DNA of 36,788 nt from an uncultured Actinomycetes bacterium. Its GTDB lineage: Bacteria; Actinomycetota; Acidimicrobiia; Acidimicrobiales; Microtrichaceae. The notes below the pieces were generated by a model. That model had not been told where the DNA came from, ran no database searches, and saw only the letters and a list, made by a program, of their open reading frames with translations. The first letter of the stretch is position 1. Each line of letters starts with the position of its first letter. This document shows, one piece after another, positions 8,583-17,639 of the stretch. The position numbers and the translations under genes were made by a program. Location: assembly GCA_903925745.1 (NCBI GenBank), contig CAIYGQ010000148.1, positions 1 to 36,788 of the forward strand, read 5' to 3'.

Positions 8583-11064
8583 ACGCCCCCGTCCCGTCAC
8601 GATCACCGACCCGGTCACGATCACCGTCGACGGTCGACCGGTCGAGGTGCAGCGGGGCGAGCTGCTCATCGACGCGTGCGAGCGCAACGACGCCTACATC
8701 CCCCGGTTCTGCTACCACCCTCGGATGGAGCCGGTGGGGATGTGCCGGATGTGCCTGGTCGAGGTCGACACCGGCCGCGGTCCGGCGCTGCAGCCGAGCT
8801 GCATGATCAACGTCGCCGCCGACATGGTCGTGGACACCACGTCGGAGCAGGTCGCCAAGGCCCAGGACGGAGTGCTCGAGTTCCTGCTGGCCAACCATCC
8901 GCTCGACTGCCCGGTGTGCGACAAGGGCGGCGAGTGCCCGCTGCAGGACCAGACGATGGCCTACGGCCCGGGCGAGTCGCGTTGGGTGGAGGAGAAGCGC
9001 CACTACGAGAAGCCGATCGAGATCTCGCCGCTGGTGCTGTTGGACCGGGAGCGCTGCATCCTCTGTGACCGCTGCACCCGGTTCGCCTCGGAGGTCACCG
9101 ACGATCCGCTGATCCACTTCGTGAACCGCGGGTCGAACACCGAGGTCAACACGTTCCCGGGCGAACCGTTCAGCTCGTACTTCTCGGGCAACACCGTCCA
9201 GATCTGCCCGGTGGGTGCCCTCACCGCCACGCCCTACCGCTTCAAGGCCCGCCCGTGGGACCTGGAGCGGACCGAGTCGACCTGCACCACGTGCTCGGTC
9301 GGGTGCCGCGTGACGCTCGAGTCGAGCCGTGACCGGCTGGTCCGCATCAACGGCGTCGACGCGGACGCGGTGAACTGGTCGTGGCTGTGCGACGCGGGCC
9401 GTTTCGGTTTCGAGGCCACCAACTCCGAGGACCGTCTCACCGAGCCGCTGCGCCGGGTCGACGGGGGCTCCTTCGAGCCGACCCGGTGGTCCCAGGCGTT
9501 GGGCGCCGCCGCCGACGCGCTGCGCAGCACCGACCCGGACCGGATCGCCGTGCTCGGTGGCGCCCGTCTGAGTGACGAGTCGGCCTACGCGTGGGCGGCG
9601 CTCACCAAGGGTGTGATCGGCACCGACCACGTGGACGCCCAGCTCGGCGACGGGCTCCCGGTGGAGGTGCTCGACCTGCCGGGCGCGACGATCGACGAGG
9701 TGTGCACCCCCGGGGGCACCGTGGTCTACCTGGGCCCGGATCCCAAGGAGGAGCTCCCGGTCCTGTTCCTGCGCCTGAAGCACGCGGCCACGCGTGACGG
9801 TGTCCGGATCATCGAGCTGACGCCGATGGCCACGAGCCTGGCGCCGTACGCGGCGCTGGGCGTCCACTCCCGTCCGGGTGAGCTGGCCGCGGTGGCCCGG
9901 GCGCTCGTCTCGGGCGACGTCCCGTCCGACGGGGTCGCCGGTGTCGACGCCGACACCCTGCGATCCGCGGCCGACGCCCTGGCAGCCGCCTCCGGCCCGG
10001 TCCGGATCGTGGTCGGCCGTGCCAATCTGGCCGAGTCCGGCCAGGTGGTGCTCGACGCCGCGGTCGAGCTGGCGGCGCTGCCGGGGGCGACCTTCCTCCC
10101 GGTGCTGCGACGCGGCAACGTACGCGGTGCGCTCACAGCGGGCCTGTCCCCCGGCCGGTTGCCGGGCGGCGGGCGCCTCGGCCGCGACGACGACGCCTGG
10201 TCGTCGCGCTGGGGCTCGGTGCCGGTGTCCACCGGCCGGGACGCGTTCGGGATCCTGCGGGCCGCGGCAGCGGGCGAGCTGGACGTGCTCGTGCTCCTGG
10301 GGGCGGATCCGCTCAGCGACGTCCCGGACCGGGACCTGGCACGGCGAGCGCTCGACCGGGTGCCGACCATCCTCGCCCTGGACACGTTCGTGAACCCGTC
10401 GGTCGCCCGGGCGCACGTGGTGCTGCCAGTGGCGGCACCGGGAGAGGTCGACGGCACCACCACCAACCTGGAGGGCCGTGTCAGTCGGCTCCGGGCCAAG
10501 GTCACCTCACCCGGGACGGTCCGGACGGACTGGTCGATCGCCGCCGACCTGGCCCGCCGACTCGGCTCGCCCTGGTCCGCCTCGTCGGTCGGGGCGCTGC
10601 GCGACGAGCTGGTCGCCGGTTCCCCCAGGCTCGCAGGGACGTCCTGGTCGGACCTCGAGGGCGCGGAGTCCGTCGACGGGGTCCTGGCGGACCTCTCCGG
10701 TGTCGATCCCGGTCGCATCGAGCCGACCCCGCCCCCCCAGATCGACAGCTACTCGCTCCGGCTCGTCGCGACCCGGGAGCTCTACGACGGCGGCGAGCTG
10801 CTGCGTCGGTCGCCGTCGCTGGCCGGCCTGGCCCGTCCGGCGACGGTGGGCATCTCGGTCGGCGACGCGGAACGGTTGGGTGTCGCGGACGGCACGCCGC
10901 TGGTGGTCCGGGGCGAGCGCGGTGCGATCACGCTGCCGGCCCGCGTGTCCGCCGGCATCCCCCGGGGCAGTGCGCACCTGGTGCACCGTCTGGACGGATC
11001 GGACCCGTTCGAGTTGTTGTCGGCCGAGCAGGTGGCCTGCGACGTCAGGGTGGAGATCGCCTGA
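8575..11064 (+). CDS. nuoG: NADH-quinone oxidoreductase subunit G
   Basis: 829 residues from GTG 8575, which has GGAGGT at 8565-8570; GTG 8554 in the same frame is an alternative giving seven more residues. The N-terminal ferredoxin-like domain binds N1b (C46, C57, C60, C76). HPLDCPVCDKGGECPLQ supplies N5 (His plus three Cys), and CILCDRCTRF with CPVGAL supplies N4. The motif C237-x2-C240-x3-C244-x27-C272 matches the extra cluster N7 found in only some bacterial NuoG proteins. The remaining 550 residues are the molybdopterin-oxidoreductase-like fold, which in complex I has no cofactor role. The stop overlaps the nuoH start (TGATGG). Confidence 0.96.
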   Translation: MSERPRPVTITDPVTITVDGRPVEVQRGELLIDACERNDAYIPRFCYHPRMEPVGMCRMCLVEVDTGRGPALQPSCMINVAADMVVDTTSEQVAKAQDGVLEFLLANHPLDCPVCDKGGECPLQDQTMAYGPGESRWVEEKRHYEKPIEISPLVLLDRERCILCDRCTRFASEVTDDPLIHFVNRGSNTEVNTFPGEPFSSYFSGNTVQICPVGALTATPYRFKARPWDLERTESTCTTCSVGCRVTLESSRDRLVRINGVDADAVNWSWLCDAGRFGFEATNSEDRLTEPLRRVDGGSFEPTRWSQALGAAADALRSTDPDRIAVLGGARLSDESAYAWAALTKGVIGTDHVDAQLGDGLPVEVLDLPGATIDEVCTPGGTVVYLGPDPKEELPVLFLRLKHAATRDGVRIIELTPMATSLAPYAALGVHSRPGELAAVARALVSGDVPSDGVAGVDADTLRSAADALAAASGPVRIVVGRANLAESGQVVLDAAVELAALPGATFLPVLRRGNVRGALTAGLSPGRLPGGGRLGRDDDAWSSRWGSVPVSTGRDAFGILRAAAAGELDVLVLLGADPLSDVPDRDLARRALDRVPTILALDTFVNPSVARAHVVLPVAAPGEVDGTTTNLEGRVSRLRAKVTSPGTVRTDWSIAADLARRLGSPWSASSVGALRDELVAGSPRLAGTSWSDLEGAESVDGVLADLSGVDPGRIEPTPPPQIDSYSLRLVATRELYDGGELLRRSPSLAGLARPATVGISVGDAERLGVADGTPLVVRGERGAITLPARVSAGIPRGSAHLVHRLDGSDPFELLSAEQVACDVRVEIA

Positions 11065-12275
11065 TGGATCCGCTGCTCTCCGGTGGGATCGGGCTCACCC
11101 AGGTCCTGATCGTCCTGTTGAAGGTCGTCGTGTCCTTCGCCGCGCTCATGGTCGGCGTGATGTTGATGGTGTGGTTCGAGCGCAAGCTCGTGGCCGACAT
11201 GCAGAACCGGATCGGCCCCAACCGGGCCGGCCCCTTCGGACTGCTGCAGACGCTGGCCGACGGGATCAAGCTCTTCTTCAAGGAGGACCTGCAGCCCGAG
11301 AAGTCGGACCCGTTCGTCTTCAAGCTCGCCCCCTACCTGTCGCTGGTGCCGGCGTTCCTCGTGTTCACGGTGATCCCGATCGCGGGGAACTTCAGCGACG
11401 GCCAGGACGGGGTGGTGACCCTGCTCGGCCAGGAGACCCTGATGCAGGTGGCGAACCCGCAGATGGGGATCCTCTTCGTGCTGGCCATGAGCTCGATCGC
11501 CGTCTACGGGATCATGCTGGCGGGCTGGTCGTCGGGTTCCAAGTACCCGTTGCTCGGCTCGGTCCGCGCCTCGGCGCAGATGGTCTCCTACGAGGCGGCG
11601 CTCGGGCTGTCGGTCGCTTCGGTCCTGCTGCTGGCCGGCACGCTCACGACCAACGGGATCGTCGCCGGACAGGCGGGCTGGCGCTGGAACCTCTGGATGA
11701 CGCTGTTCGTCCCGTTCGTGGTGTTCGTGATCGCCGCCACCGCCGAGTTGAACCGACCGCCGTTCGACCTGGTCGAGGCCGAGCAGGAACTCGTCGGTGG
11801 CTTCCACACCGAGTACTCCTCGATCCGATTCGCGTTGTTCTTCCTGGCCGAGTTCATGAACACGGTGACCATGTCCGCGGTGATCGTGACGTTGTTCCTG
11901 GGTGGACCGTCGGGCCCGATCCCCTCGGGTGCCCCCGGCTGGGTCCAGGACTACCTGCTGCCGCTCGCGTACTTCTTCGGCAAGCTGTTCATCTTCCTCT
12001 TCGTCTTCGTGTGGTTCCGGGCGACGCTGCCCCGGTTCCGCTACGACCAGCTGATGGACCTGGGCTGGAAGTTCCTGATCCCGCTCGCGCTCGGGTGGTT
12101 CCTGATCCTGACCGCGCTCAAGGTCGCCGACGACCAGGGGTGGAACCCCGTCGCCACGGTGGGCGTCACCATCGCGGTCGTGGTGGTCGGCGGGCTGCTG
12201 CTGCGTTCGTCGATCCGGGCCGCGTCGGGGGAGGAACTCGACGACGCCACCGTCGGAGCGGGGGGTGACGCCTGA
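11064..12275 (+). CDS. nuoH: NADH-quinone oxidoreductase subunit H
   Basis: 403 residues. NuoH is the membrane subunit that anchors the peripheral arm and lines the quinone entry channel. Signatures are [30 protein letters not shown] in the first cytoplasmic loop and [27 protein letters not shown] in the acidic loop that contacts the quinone chamber. About eight or nine hydrophobic segments can be seen. The C-terminal 60 residues, with one further hydrophobic segment (about 366-382) and an acidic end, go beyond the shortest family members. It overlaps both neighbours by one base. Confidence 0.97.
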   Translation: MDPLLSGGIGLTQVLIVLLKVVVSFAALMVGVMLMVWFERKLVADMQNRIGPNRAGPFGLLQTLADGIKLFFKEDLQPEKSDPFVFKLAPYLSLVPAFLVFTVIPIAGNFSDGQDGVVTLLGQETLMQVANPQMGILFVLAMSSIAVYGIMLAGWSSGSKYPLLGSVRASAQMVSYEAALGLSVASVLLLAGTLTTNGIVAGQAGWRWNLWMTLFVPFVVFVIAATAELNRPPFDLVEAEQELVGGFHTEYSSIRFALFFLAEFMNTVTMSAVIVTLFLGGPSGPIPSGAPGWVQDYLLPLAYFFGKLFIFLFVFVWFRATLPRFRYDQLMDLGWKFLIPLALGWFLILTALKVADDQGWNPVATVGVTIAVVVVGGLLLRSSIRAASGEELDDATVGAGGDA

Positions 12276-12949
12276 TGGGGTACCTCAACGGCTTCGTCGT
12301 GACGTTCAGGAAGTGGCTCGGCACCCGCACCGACACGGGGCGCCGGGTGACCCTGCAGTACCCGGAGCAGACCCGGCCCAAGCCGGCCAGGTTCCACGGC
12401 CGCCACGTGCTCAACCGGTACGAGGACGGCATGGAGAAGTGCATCGGCTGCGAGCTGTGCGCCGGCGTCTGTCCGGCCCGTTGCATCTACGTCCGTGGGG
12501 CCGACAACGACCCGGACGATCCGACCTCGCCCGGTGAGCGATACGGGTTCGTCTACGAGATCAACTACCTGCGGTGCATCCACTGCGACCTGTGTGTCGA
12601 GGCCTGCCCGACCCAGGCGATCACCGAGACCAAGCTGTTCGAGTTCGCGTTCACCAACCGGGCGGACGCGATCTACACCAAGGACGAACTGGTCGTCGAC
12701 GACGACGGCCGGCCGCGCCGGCTCCCGTGGGAGAACTGGGACGGCGGATTCGACGCGGCCCAGGACACCTCGGGCTGGATGCGGGCCACCTCGCCCGGTG
12801 GCAGCTCGGAGTTCGAGGGCATCGTCGCATGGGCCGGGGAGCTCGGCTACGGGGTGCGTGCGCCCGAGGGTGGCCAGCCGCTGGAACGTGAGCAGCAGGC
12901 TGCGGCGCAGGCCGGCCACGACGATCACGACGGCCACGGATCGCACTGA
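12275..12949 (+). CDS. nuoI: NADH-quinone oxidoreductase subunit I (two 4Fe-4S clusters)
   Basis: 224 residues. NuoI is the 23 kDa-type ferredoxin subunit carrying clusters N6a and N6b between NuoG and NuoB. Both motifs are complete: C56-x2-C59-x2-C62-x3-C66 and C101-x2-C104-x2-C107-x3-C111. The N-terminal amphipathic stretch and [14 protein letters not shown] are typical. The protein continues about 90 residues past the second motif and ends in a His/Asp-rich tail ([11 protein letters not shown]), which the canonical subunit does not need. Confidence 0.97.
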   Translation: MGYLNGFVVTFRKWLGTRTDTGRRVTLQYPEQTRPKPARFHGRHVLNRYEDGMEKCIGCELCAGVCPARCIYVRGADNDPDDPTSPGERYGFVYEINYLRCIHCDLCVEACPTQAITETKLFEFAFTNRADAIYTKDELVVDDDGRPRRLPWENWDGGFDAAQDTSGWMRATSPGGSSEFEGIVAWAGELGYGVRAPEGGQPLEREQQAAAQAGHDDHDGHGSH

Positions 12950-13710
12950 TGCGCGTCGAGGTCTTCACGTTCCTGGTGGCCGGGGCCATCTGCGTTGGCG
13001 GAGCGCTCGGCGTGGTCCTGTTCCGCAACCCCGTCCACAACGCGCTGAGCCTCGTCGCCACGCTCTTCGGGGTGGCGGTGCTGTTCATCGCCCAGGAGGC
13101 CTACTTCCTGGCCGCCATCCAGGTGATCGTCTACGCCGGCGCCATCGTGGTCCTCTTCCTGTTCGTGATCATGCTGTTGGGCGTGGATCGAGTCGAGGCG
13201 ATCGAGCGCGACCCGTTCCGGATCCGGCGGGCGGCGGCGATCATCGGCGGCGCCGTGCTGTTGGCGGGCAGCGTTGCGCTCCTGCTGGCCGCGGACGAAC
13301 GGGTCACCGGCGCCCGCTCCGTCACCGCCCCGTTGGACCCGGGCGTCCCCGACGTCGAACGACTCGGGCGGGCGCTGTTCACCAACGACGTCTTCGCCTT
13401 CGAGATCACCGCCCTGTTGTTGACCGTCGCGGTCGTCGGGGCCGTCGTGCTCACCCGCCGGACCGCCGGGGCCCCGATCGACCTGGATGAGTTCCCCGAG
13501 GGCACGGCCATCGACGCCTGGGCCGAGGCCAACGGTGTGGACCCTGCGTCCATCGACGACGATCCCGTCGATCCCGACCCCGCCGGGGATGCGCCGGTTG
13601 GCGTCGACCCCGGTGCCGATACCGGCGCAGACGCCGATTCCACGGACTCCGGATCCGTCGGTGACGAACCGGACTCCGGCCCCGAGGACGACCTGGAGGC
13701 GGCGCGCTGA
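12949..13710 (+). CDS. nuoJ: NADH-quinone oxidoreductase subunit J
   Basis: 253 residues. NuoJ is a five-helix proton-channel-associated subunit. The helix-3 signature [22 protein letters not shown] is intact, and about five hydrophobic segments lie within the first 170 residues. The last 75 or so residues are low-complexity and strongly acidic (rich in Asp, Pro, Gly, Ser), ending in EDDLEAAR; this tail is not part of the core family. One-base overlaps connect it to nuoI and nuoK. Confidence 0.95.
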   Translation: MRVEVFTFLVAGAICVGGALGVVLFRNPVHNALSLVATLFGVAVLFIAQEAYFLAAIQVIVYAGAIVVLFLFVIMLLGVDRVEAIERDPFRIRRAAAIIGGAVLLAGSVALLLAADERVTGARSVTAPLDPGVPDVERLGRALFTNDVFAFEITALLLTVAVVGAVVLTRRTAGAPIDLDEFPEGTAIDAWAEANGVDPASIDDDPVDPDPAGDAPVGVDPGADTGADADSTDSGSVGDEPDSGPEDDLEAAR

Positions 13711-14018
13711 TGTTCACCTTCGGCGACTCCTGGTACCTGGTGCTGGCCGCCATCATCTTCGCCATCGGTGCGGTCGGCCTGGTCGTCCGCCGCAACCCGC
13801 TGGTCATGTTCATGTGCGTCGAGTTGATGCTCAACGCGGTGAACCTCACGTTCGTGACGTTCTCCACCCTGCTCGACGACGTCGGCGGCCAGACCGCCGT
13901 GTTCTTCGTGCTGGTGGTCGCCGCGGCAGAGGTGGTGGTGGGCCTGGCCATCATCGTGGCGATCATGCGTCGGCGTGAGGGCGCCAACGCCGACGACGTG
14001 TCGTTGATGAGGGGTTGA
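13710..14018 (+). CDS. nuoK: NADH-quinone oxidoreductase subunit K
   Basis: 102 residues, the normal size for this MrpC-like three-helix subunit. [25 protein letters not shown] carries the conserved membrane Glu of helix 2, and the second conserved Glu is in [17 protein letters not shown] of helix 3. Both are used in proton translocation in characterised complex I. The ATG overlaps the nuoJ stop by one base. Confidence 0.97.
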   Translation: MFTFGDSWYLVLAAIIFAIGAVGLVVRRNPLVMFMCVELMLNAVNLTFVTFSTLLDDVGGQTAVFFVLVVAAAEVVVGLAIIVAIMRRREGANADDVSLMRG

Positions 14019-14019
14019 G

Positions 14020-16017
14020 GTGGAACTGATCTGGCTCATCCCGGCGCTGCCCGTGGCCGGGTTCCTGGTCCTGGTCCTGGCGGGCCGACGGCTGGGTGAC
14101 CCGGCCGCCGGTTGGGTCGCCTCGGCCGCCGTGGCCGGAGCGTTCGTGGCGTCGGTGCTGGTCTGGGTCACGTTGCTCGGCGACGCCGACGGCACCCGCC
14201 AGGTCTCCCAGACGCTGTGGGAGTGGATCCCGGCGGACTCCTTCCAGGTGTCCTTCGGTCTGCTCGCGGACGAGCTCAGCATCCTGATGTGCCTGTTCAT
14301 CACGGGCGTGGGTGCGCTGATCCACGTGTATGCGATCGCCTACATGCGCGGGGATCCTGACTTCCCCCGGTTCTTCACCTACCTCAACCTGTTCGTCGCC
14401 TCGATGCTGCTGCTGGTGCTCGGCGACAACCTGATCCTGACGTTCCTCGGGTGGGAGGGCGTCGGCGCCTGTTCGTACCTCCTGATCTCGTTCTGGTTCA
14501 CCGATCCCGCCAACGCGTCGGCCGGCAAGAAAGCCTTCGTCACCAACCGGATCGGCGACTTCGGCTACATGCTCGGCACGTTCCTCGTCTTCGTGACCTT
14601 CGGAACGGTCGACTACCTGCAGATCGACGCCGCCGCCCCGGGCATCGCCGGCGGGACGGCCACGGCCATCGCCCTGTTGTTCTTCCTGGCGGCCACCGGC
14701 AAGTCGGCCCAGCTCCCGCTGTTCGTCTGGCTGCCCGACGCCATGGCGGGTCCGACGCCGGTCTCGGCCCTGATCCACGCGGCGACGATGGTGACCTCTG
14801 GCGTGTTCCTGTTGACCCGGCTCAGTCCGATCCTGGAGGCGGCCGGCTGGGCCAACGACCTGATCGCCTGGGTGGGTGCGGTCACGGCGTTGCTGGCAGC
14901 GGGTGCCGCCGTGGCCCAGAACGACATCAAGAAGGTGCTCGCCTACTCGACGGTCTCGCAGCTGGGGTTCATGTTCATCGCCGTCGGATCGCAGAACTAC
15001 GTCGGTGCGCTGTTCCACATGATCACGCACGCGTTCTTCAAGGCCCTGTTGTTCCTGGGTGCCGGCGCAGTCATCTACTCGATGGCCCACGAACAGGACA
15101 TGCGGCGCTACGGACAGCTCCGTCGGTACCTGCCGGTGACCTTCGGGACGATGTTCGTCGGCTGGCTGGCCATCAGCGGGATCCCACCGTTCTCCGGTTT
15201 CTGGTCCAAGGACGAGATCCTGGCCGGGTCCTACACGGTGAAGCCCGCCGGTCAGCTCCTCTGGATCGTCGGGATCATCGCTGCGGTGCTGACCGCGTTC
15301 TACATGACCCGGATGATGATCATGACCTTCGCCGGGGGGCGGGAGGAGTGGCGGACCGAGGGCCCCGAGTCGCTGCCCGAGGTCCCTGCCGACGTGGCCG
15401 ACGCCACGGAGCACGCCGACTCGGCGCACGCTGGCCACGACGACCACGACGCGCACCACGACCACCACCTGACCCCGGACCACACCCCCCGGGAGTCGCC
15501 GGTGCTGATGCTCGCCCCGCTGGTGGTGCTCGCGGCGTTCGCGGCGGTGGCCGGCGTGTTGAACCTGCCGTTCGCCAAGAGCCTCCACTTCCTGGAGCAC
15601 TGGGTGGAGCCGGTCATCGAGGGAGAGGGCGAACTCCCACCGGGCGTCGTCCAGTGGATCCTGGCGCTCGTCTCCATCGCCGGCGCGTTCACCGGTGTCT
15701 GGTTCGCCTGGCGGGTGTACCAGCAGCGCCGCGTCGACCGGACCCGTCTGGAACAGCCGGTGCTGGCCCACGCCTGGTACATCGACGACACCTACGCCGA
15801 GGTGGTGGGTGGGCCGGGCGAGGCGGCCTTCCAGGCGGCCGCGGACTTCGACCACGAGGTCGTCGACGGCGCCGTCCGTGGTGTCGGGGGCGGTGCGCTC
15901 GGACTGGGCCGGGCGTTCCGCGGCCTGCAGACCGGTTTCGTCCGCAGCTACGCCTTCGGCATCGGGCTGGGAGCGGTCGCACTCGTCGTGTTCGCGGTCC
16001 TGAGGATGAGCCTGTGA
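14020..16017 (+). CDS. nuoL: NADH-quinone oxidoreductase subunit L (antiporter-like)
   Basis: 665 residues, the distal proton-pumping subunit. Core motifs are WEGVGACSYLLISFWF, AFVTNRIGDFGYMLG, KSAQLPLFVWLPDAMAGPTPVSALIHAATMVT and the helix with FFKALLFLGAGAVIY. The C-terminal part includes hydrophobic segments after residue 490 and a long region with a final helix near 645-662, consistent with the lateral amphipathic helix and final helix. A loop at residues 465-488 contains nine His among Asp residues, an unusual insertion. Start GTG 14020 lies one base after the nuoK stop. Confidence 0.97.
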   Translation: MELIWLIPALPVAGFLVLVLAGRRLGDPAAGWVASAAVAGAFVASVLVWVTLLGDADGTRQVSQTLWEWIPADSFQVSFGLLADELSILMCLFITGVGALIHVYAIAYMRGDPDFPRFFTYLNLFVASMLLLVLGDNLILTFLGWEGVGACSYLLISFWFTDPANASAGKKAFVTNRIGDFGYMLGTFLVFVTFGTVDYLQIDAAAPGIAGGTATAIALLFFLAATGKSAQLPLFVWLPDAMAGPTPVSALIHAATMVTSGVFLLTRLSPILEAAGWANDLIAWVGAVTALLAAGAAVAQNDIKKVLAYSTVSQLGFMFIAVGSQNYVGALFHMITHAFFKALLFLGAGAVIYSMAHEQDMRRYGQLRRYLPVTFGTMFVGWLAISGIPPFSGFWSKDEILAGSYTVKPAGQLLWIVGIIAAVLTAFYMTRMMIMTFAGGREEWRTEGPESLPEVPADVADATEHADSAHAGHDDHDAHHDHHLTPDHTPRESPVLMLAPLVVLAAFAAVAGVLNLPFAKSLHFLEHWVEPVIEGEGELPPGVVQWILALVSIAGAFTGVWFAWRVYQQRRVDRTRLEQPVLAHAWYIDDTYAEVVGGPGEAAFQAAADFDHEVVDGAVRGVGGGALGLGRAFRGLQTGFVRSYAFGIGLGAVALVVFAVLRMSL

Positions 16018-17639
16018 TCGCCGCCCAGTCCTCGGCGTCGTGGCTGCTCCCGGCCCTGATCCTGGTGCCGTTCGTCGGCGCAGGTCTCCTGGCCCTGGTG
16101 CCGGCCCGGCGCAGCGACGTGTTCCGGCCCCTCGCGCTCCTGGTGACGGCCAGCACCGGCGTGCTCGCCGTCTACCTGTTGACCCAGTTCGACTCGGCCG
16201 AGGCCGGGTTCCAGTTCGCGGTCAGCCAACCGTGGATCGACGACCTGGGCATCTCGCTGACGCTGGGTGTGGACGGCATCTCGTTGTTCCTGGTCGTCCT
16301 CACCGGCGTGATCTTCCCGATCGCGATCCTGGGCGCCACCCCGCACCACGATCCCAAGCCCTACTACGCGTGGCTCTGCGTCCTGATGGGCGCATCCATG
16401 GGCGCGTTCCTGGCGCTGGACCTGGTGTTGTTCTTCGTGTTCTTCGAGCTGGTGCTCGTGCCCATGTACTTCCTGATCGGCCTGTGGGGGTACGCGGAAC
16501 GCACCGCAGCGGCGACCAAGTTCTTCCTGTACACCATGTTCGGCTCGGCGCTGATGCTGGTCGGGCTGGTGGCGACGGCGGTGCTCCACCAGCGCGGGGT
16601 CGGCGGCCGGCTCACCTTCGACCTGGTGGAGATCGCGTCGGATCCGGGCATCTCCCAAAACGCCGCCCGGCTCATCTTCGTGGCCTTCGCGCTGGCGTTC
16701 GCCATCAAGGTGCCGCTCGTCCCGCTCCACACCTGGCTCCCCGACGCCCACACCCAGGCGCCGACCGCCGGGTCGGTGATCCTGGCTGCGGTCATGTTGA
16801 AGCTCGGTACCTACGGCCTGCTGCGCTTCGGCGTCTACCTGTTCCCCGAGGCGGCGGTCTGGTCCCGTCCGGTGCTGTTGACCCTGGCGGTGCTCGGCAT
16901 CGTCTACGGCGCCGTGGTGGCCACCATGCAGACGGACCTGAAGCGCCTGGTGGCGTACTCGTCGGTGGCGCACATGGGCTTCATCGTGCTGGGTGTGTTC
17001 AGCCTCACCGTCGTCGGTATCGAGGGCGGGATCCTGGTCATGGTCAACCACGGCATCACGACCGGTGCGCTGTTCCTGTTGGTCGGGATGATCTACGAAC
17101 GGCGCCACACCCGTGAGATCTCGCAGCTGTCGGGCCTGCAGCGTTCTGCGCCGGTGCTGGCGGCGGTCATGACGCTGGTCGTGCTGGCATCGGTGGGCCT
17201 GCCCGGATTGAACAGCTTCCCGGGTGAGCTGCTCGCGCTGCTCGGGGCCTTCGAGACCTCACGGGCGTGGGGGGTCGTCGCCGTCACCGGGGTGATCCTG
17301 GCGGCGCTCTACCTGTTGTGGGCCTACCAGCGCACGTTCCACGGGCCGGCCACGGGCGAGAACGCGACCGTCCGTGACATGCGGCCCGCCGAGTTCGGGG
17401 TGCTGGCACCGCTGTTGGTCCTGATCGTGGTCCTGGGCCTCTTCCCGGGCCTGATGATCGACCGGATGGAGCCGTCGGTGAAGGCACTCGTGGCCCACGT
17501 CGACGAGCAGGTCGACGGCTTCTCGGAGACCCGCTACGAGTTCGTGGGCCCCCAGGCCCGTGAGTCCGAGGGCACCGGCGGTGCCGGCGAGGGCACCGGC
17601 ACCGGCGGCCAGGGCACCGGCGGGGAGTCGGGCGGGTGA
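16014..17639 (+). CDS. nuoM: NADH-quinone oxidoreductase subunit M (antiporter-like)
   Basis: 541 residues from GTG 16014 (GTGA overlap with nuoL); the frame is open through all of nuoL, but that upstream part is not NuoM-like. Motifs: MGAFLALDLVLFFVFFELVLVPMYFLIG with the key Glu, KVPLVPLHTWLPDAHTQAPT with the key Lys, VAYSSVAHMGFIVLG, and GLPGLNSFPGELLALLG. About 14 hydrophobic segments are present. The C-terminal 25 residues are a Gly/Thr repeat (GEGTGTGGQGTGGESGG) encoded by repeated GGCACCGGC units. Confidence 0.97.
   Translation: MIAAQSSASWLLPALILVPFVGAGLLALVPARRSDVFRPLALLVTASTGVLAVYLLTQFDSAEAGFQFAVSQPWIDDLGISLTLGVDGISLFLVVLTGVIFPIAILGATPHHDPKPYYAWLCVLMGASMGAFLALDLVLFFVFFELVLVPMYFLIGLWGYAERTAAATKFFLYTMFGSALMLVGLVATAVLHQRGVGGRLTFDLVEIASDPGISQNAARLIFVAFALAFAIKVPLVPLHTWLPDAHTQAPTAGSVILAAVMLKLGTYGLLRFGVYLFPEAAVWSRPVLLTLAVLGIVYGAVVATMQTDLKRLVAYSSVAHMGFIVLGVFSLTVVGIEGGILVMVNHGITTGALFLLVGMIYERRHTREISQLSGLQRSAPVLAAVMTLVVLASVGLPGLNSFPGELLALLGAFETSRAWGVVAVTGVILAALYLLWAYQRTFHGPATGENATVRDMRPAEFGVLAPLLVLIVVLGLFPGLMIDRMEPSVKALVAHVDEQVDGFSETRYEFVGPQARESEGTGGAGEGTGTGGQGTGGESGG
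17571..17621 (+). repeat. Imperfect GGGCACCGGC direct repeats at the 3' end of nuoM
   Basis: GGGCACCGGC occurs at 17571-17580 and 17591-17600, with partial copies in 17601-17606 and 17612-17621. They encode the Gly/Thr-rich tail of NuoM, so copy-number change in multiples of three would alter tail length without shifting the frame. Confidence 0.75.

Noticed and set aside
8503-10416. Minus-strand open frame of 637 codons opposite nuoG
   Set aside because: Composition (Arg, Gly, His, Val) and position are those of an antisense shadow of nuoG.
13963-15855. Minus-strand open frame of 630 codons opposite nuoL
   Set aside because: Translation is hydrophilic His/Gly/Glu/Arg-rich low-complexity, the mirror of hydrophobic NuoL codons.
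14451-16013. Upstream extension of the nuoM frame across nuoL (possible NuoL-M fusion)
   Set aside because: It reads nuoL in the wrong frame; the genuine NuoM sequence starts at GTG 16014.
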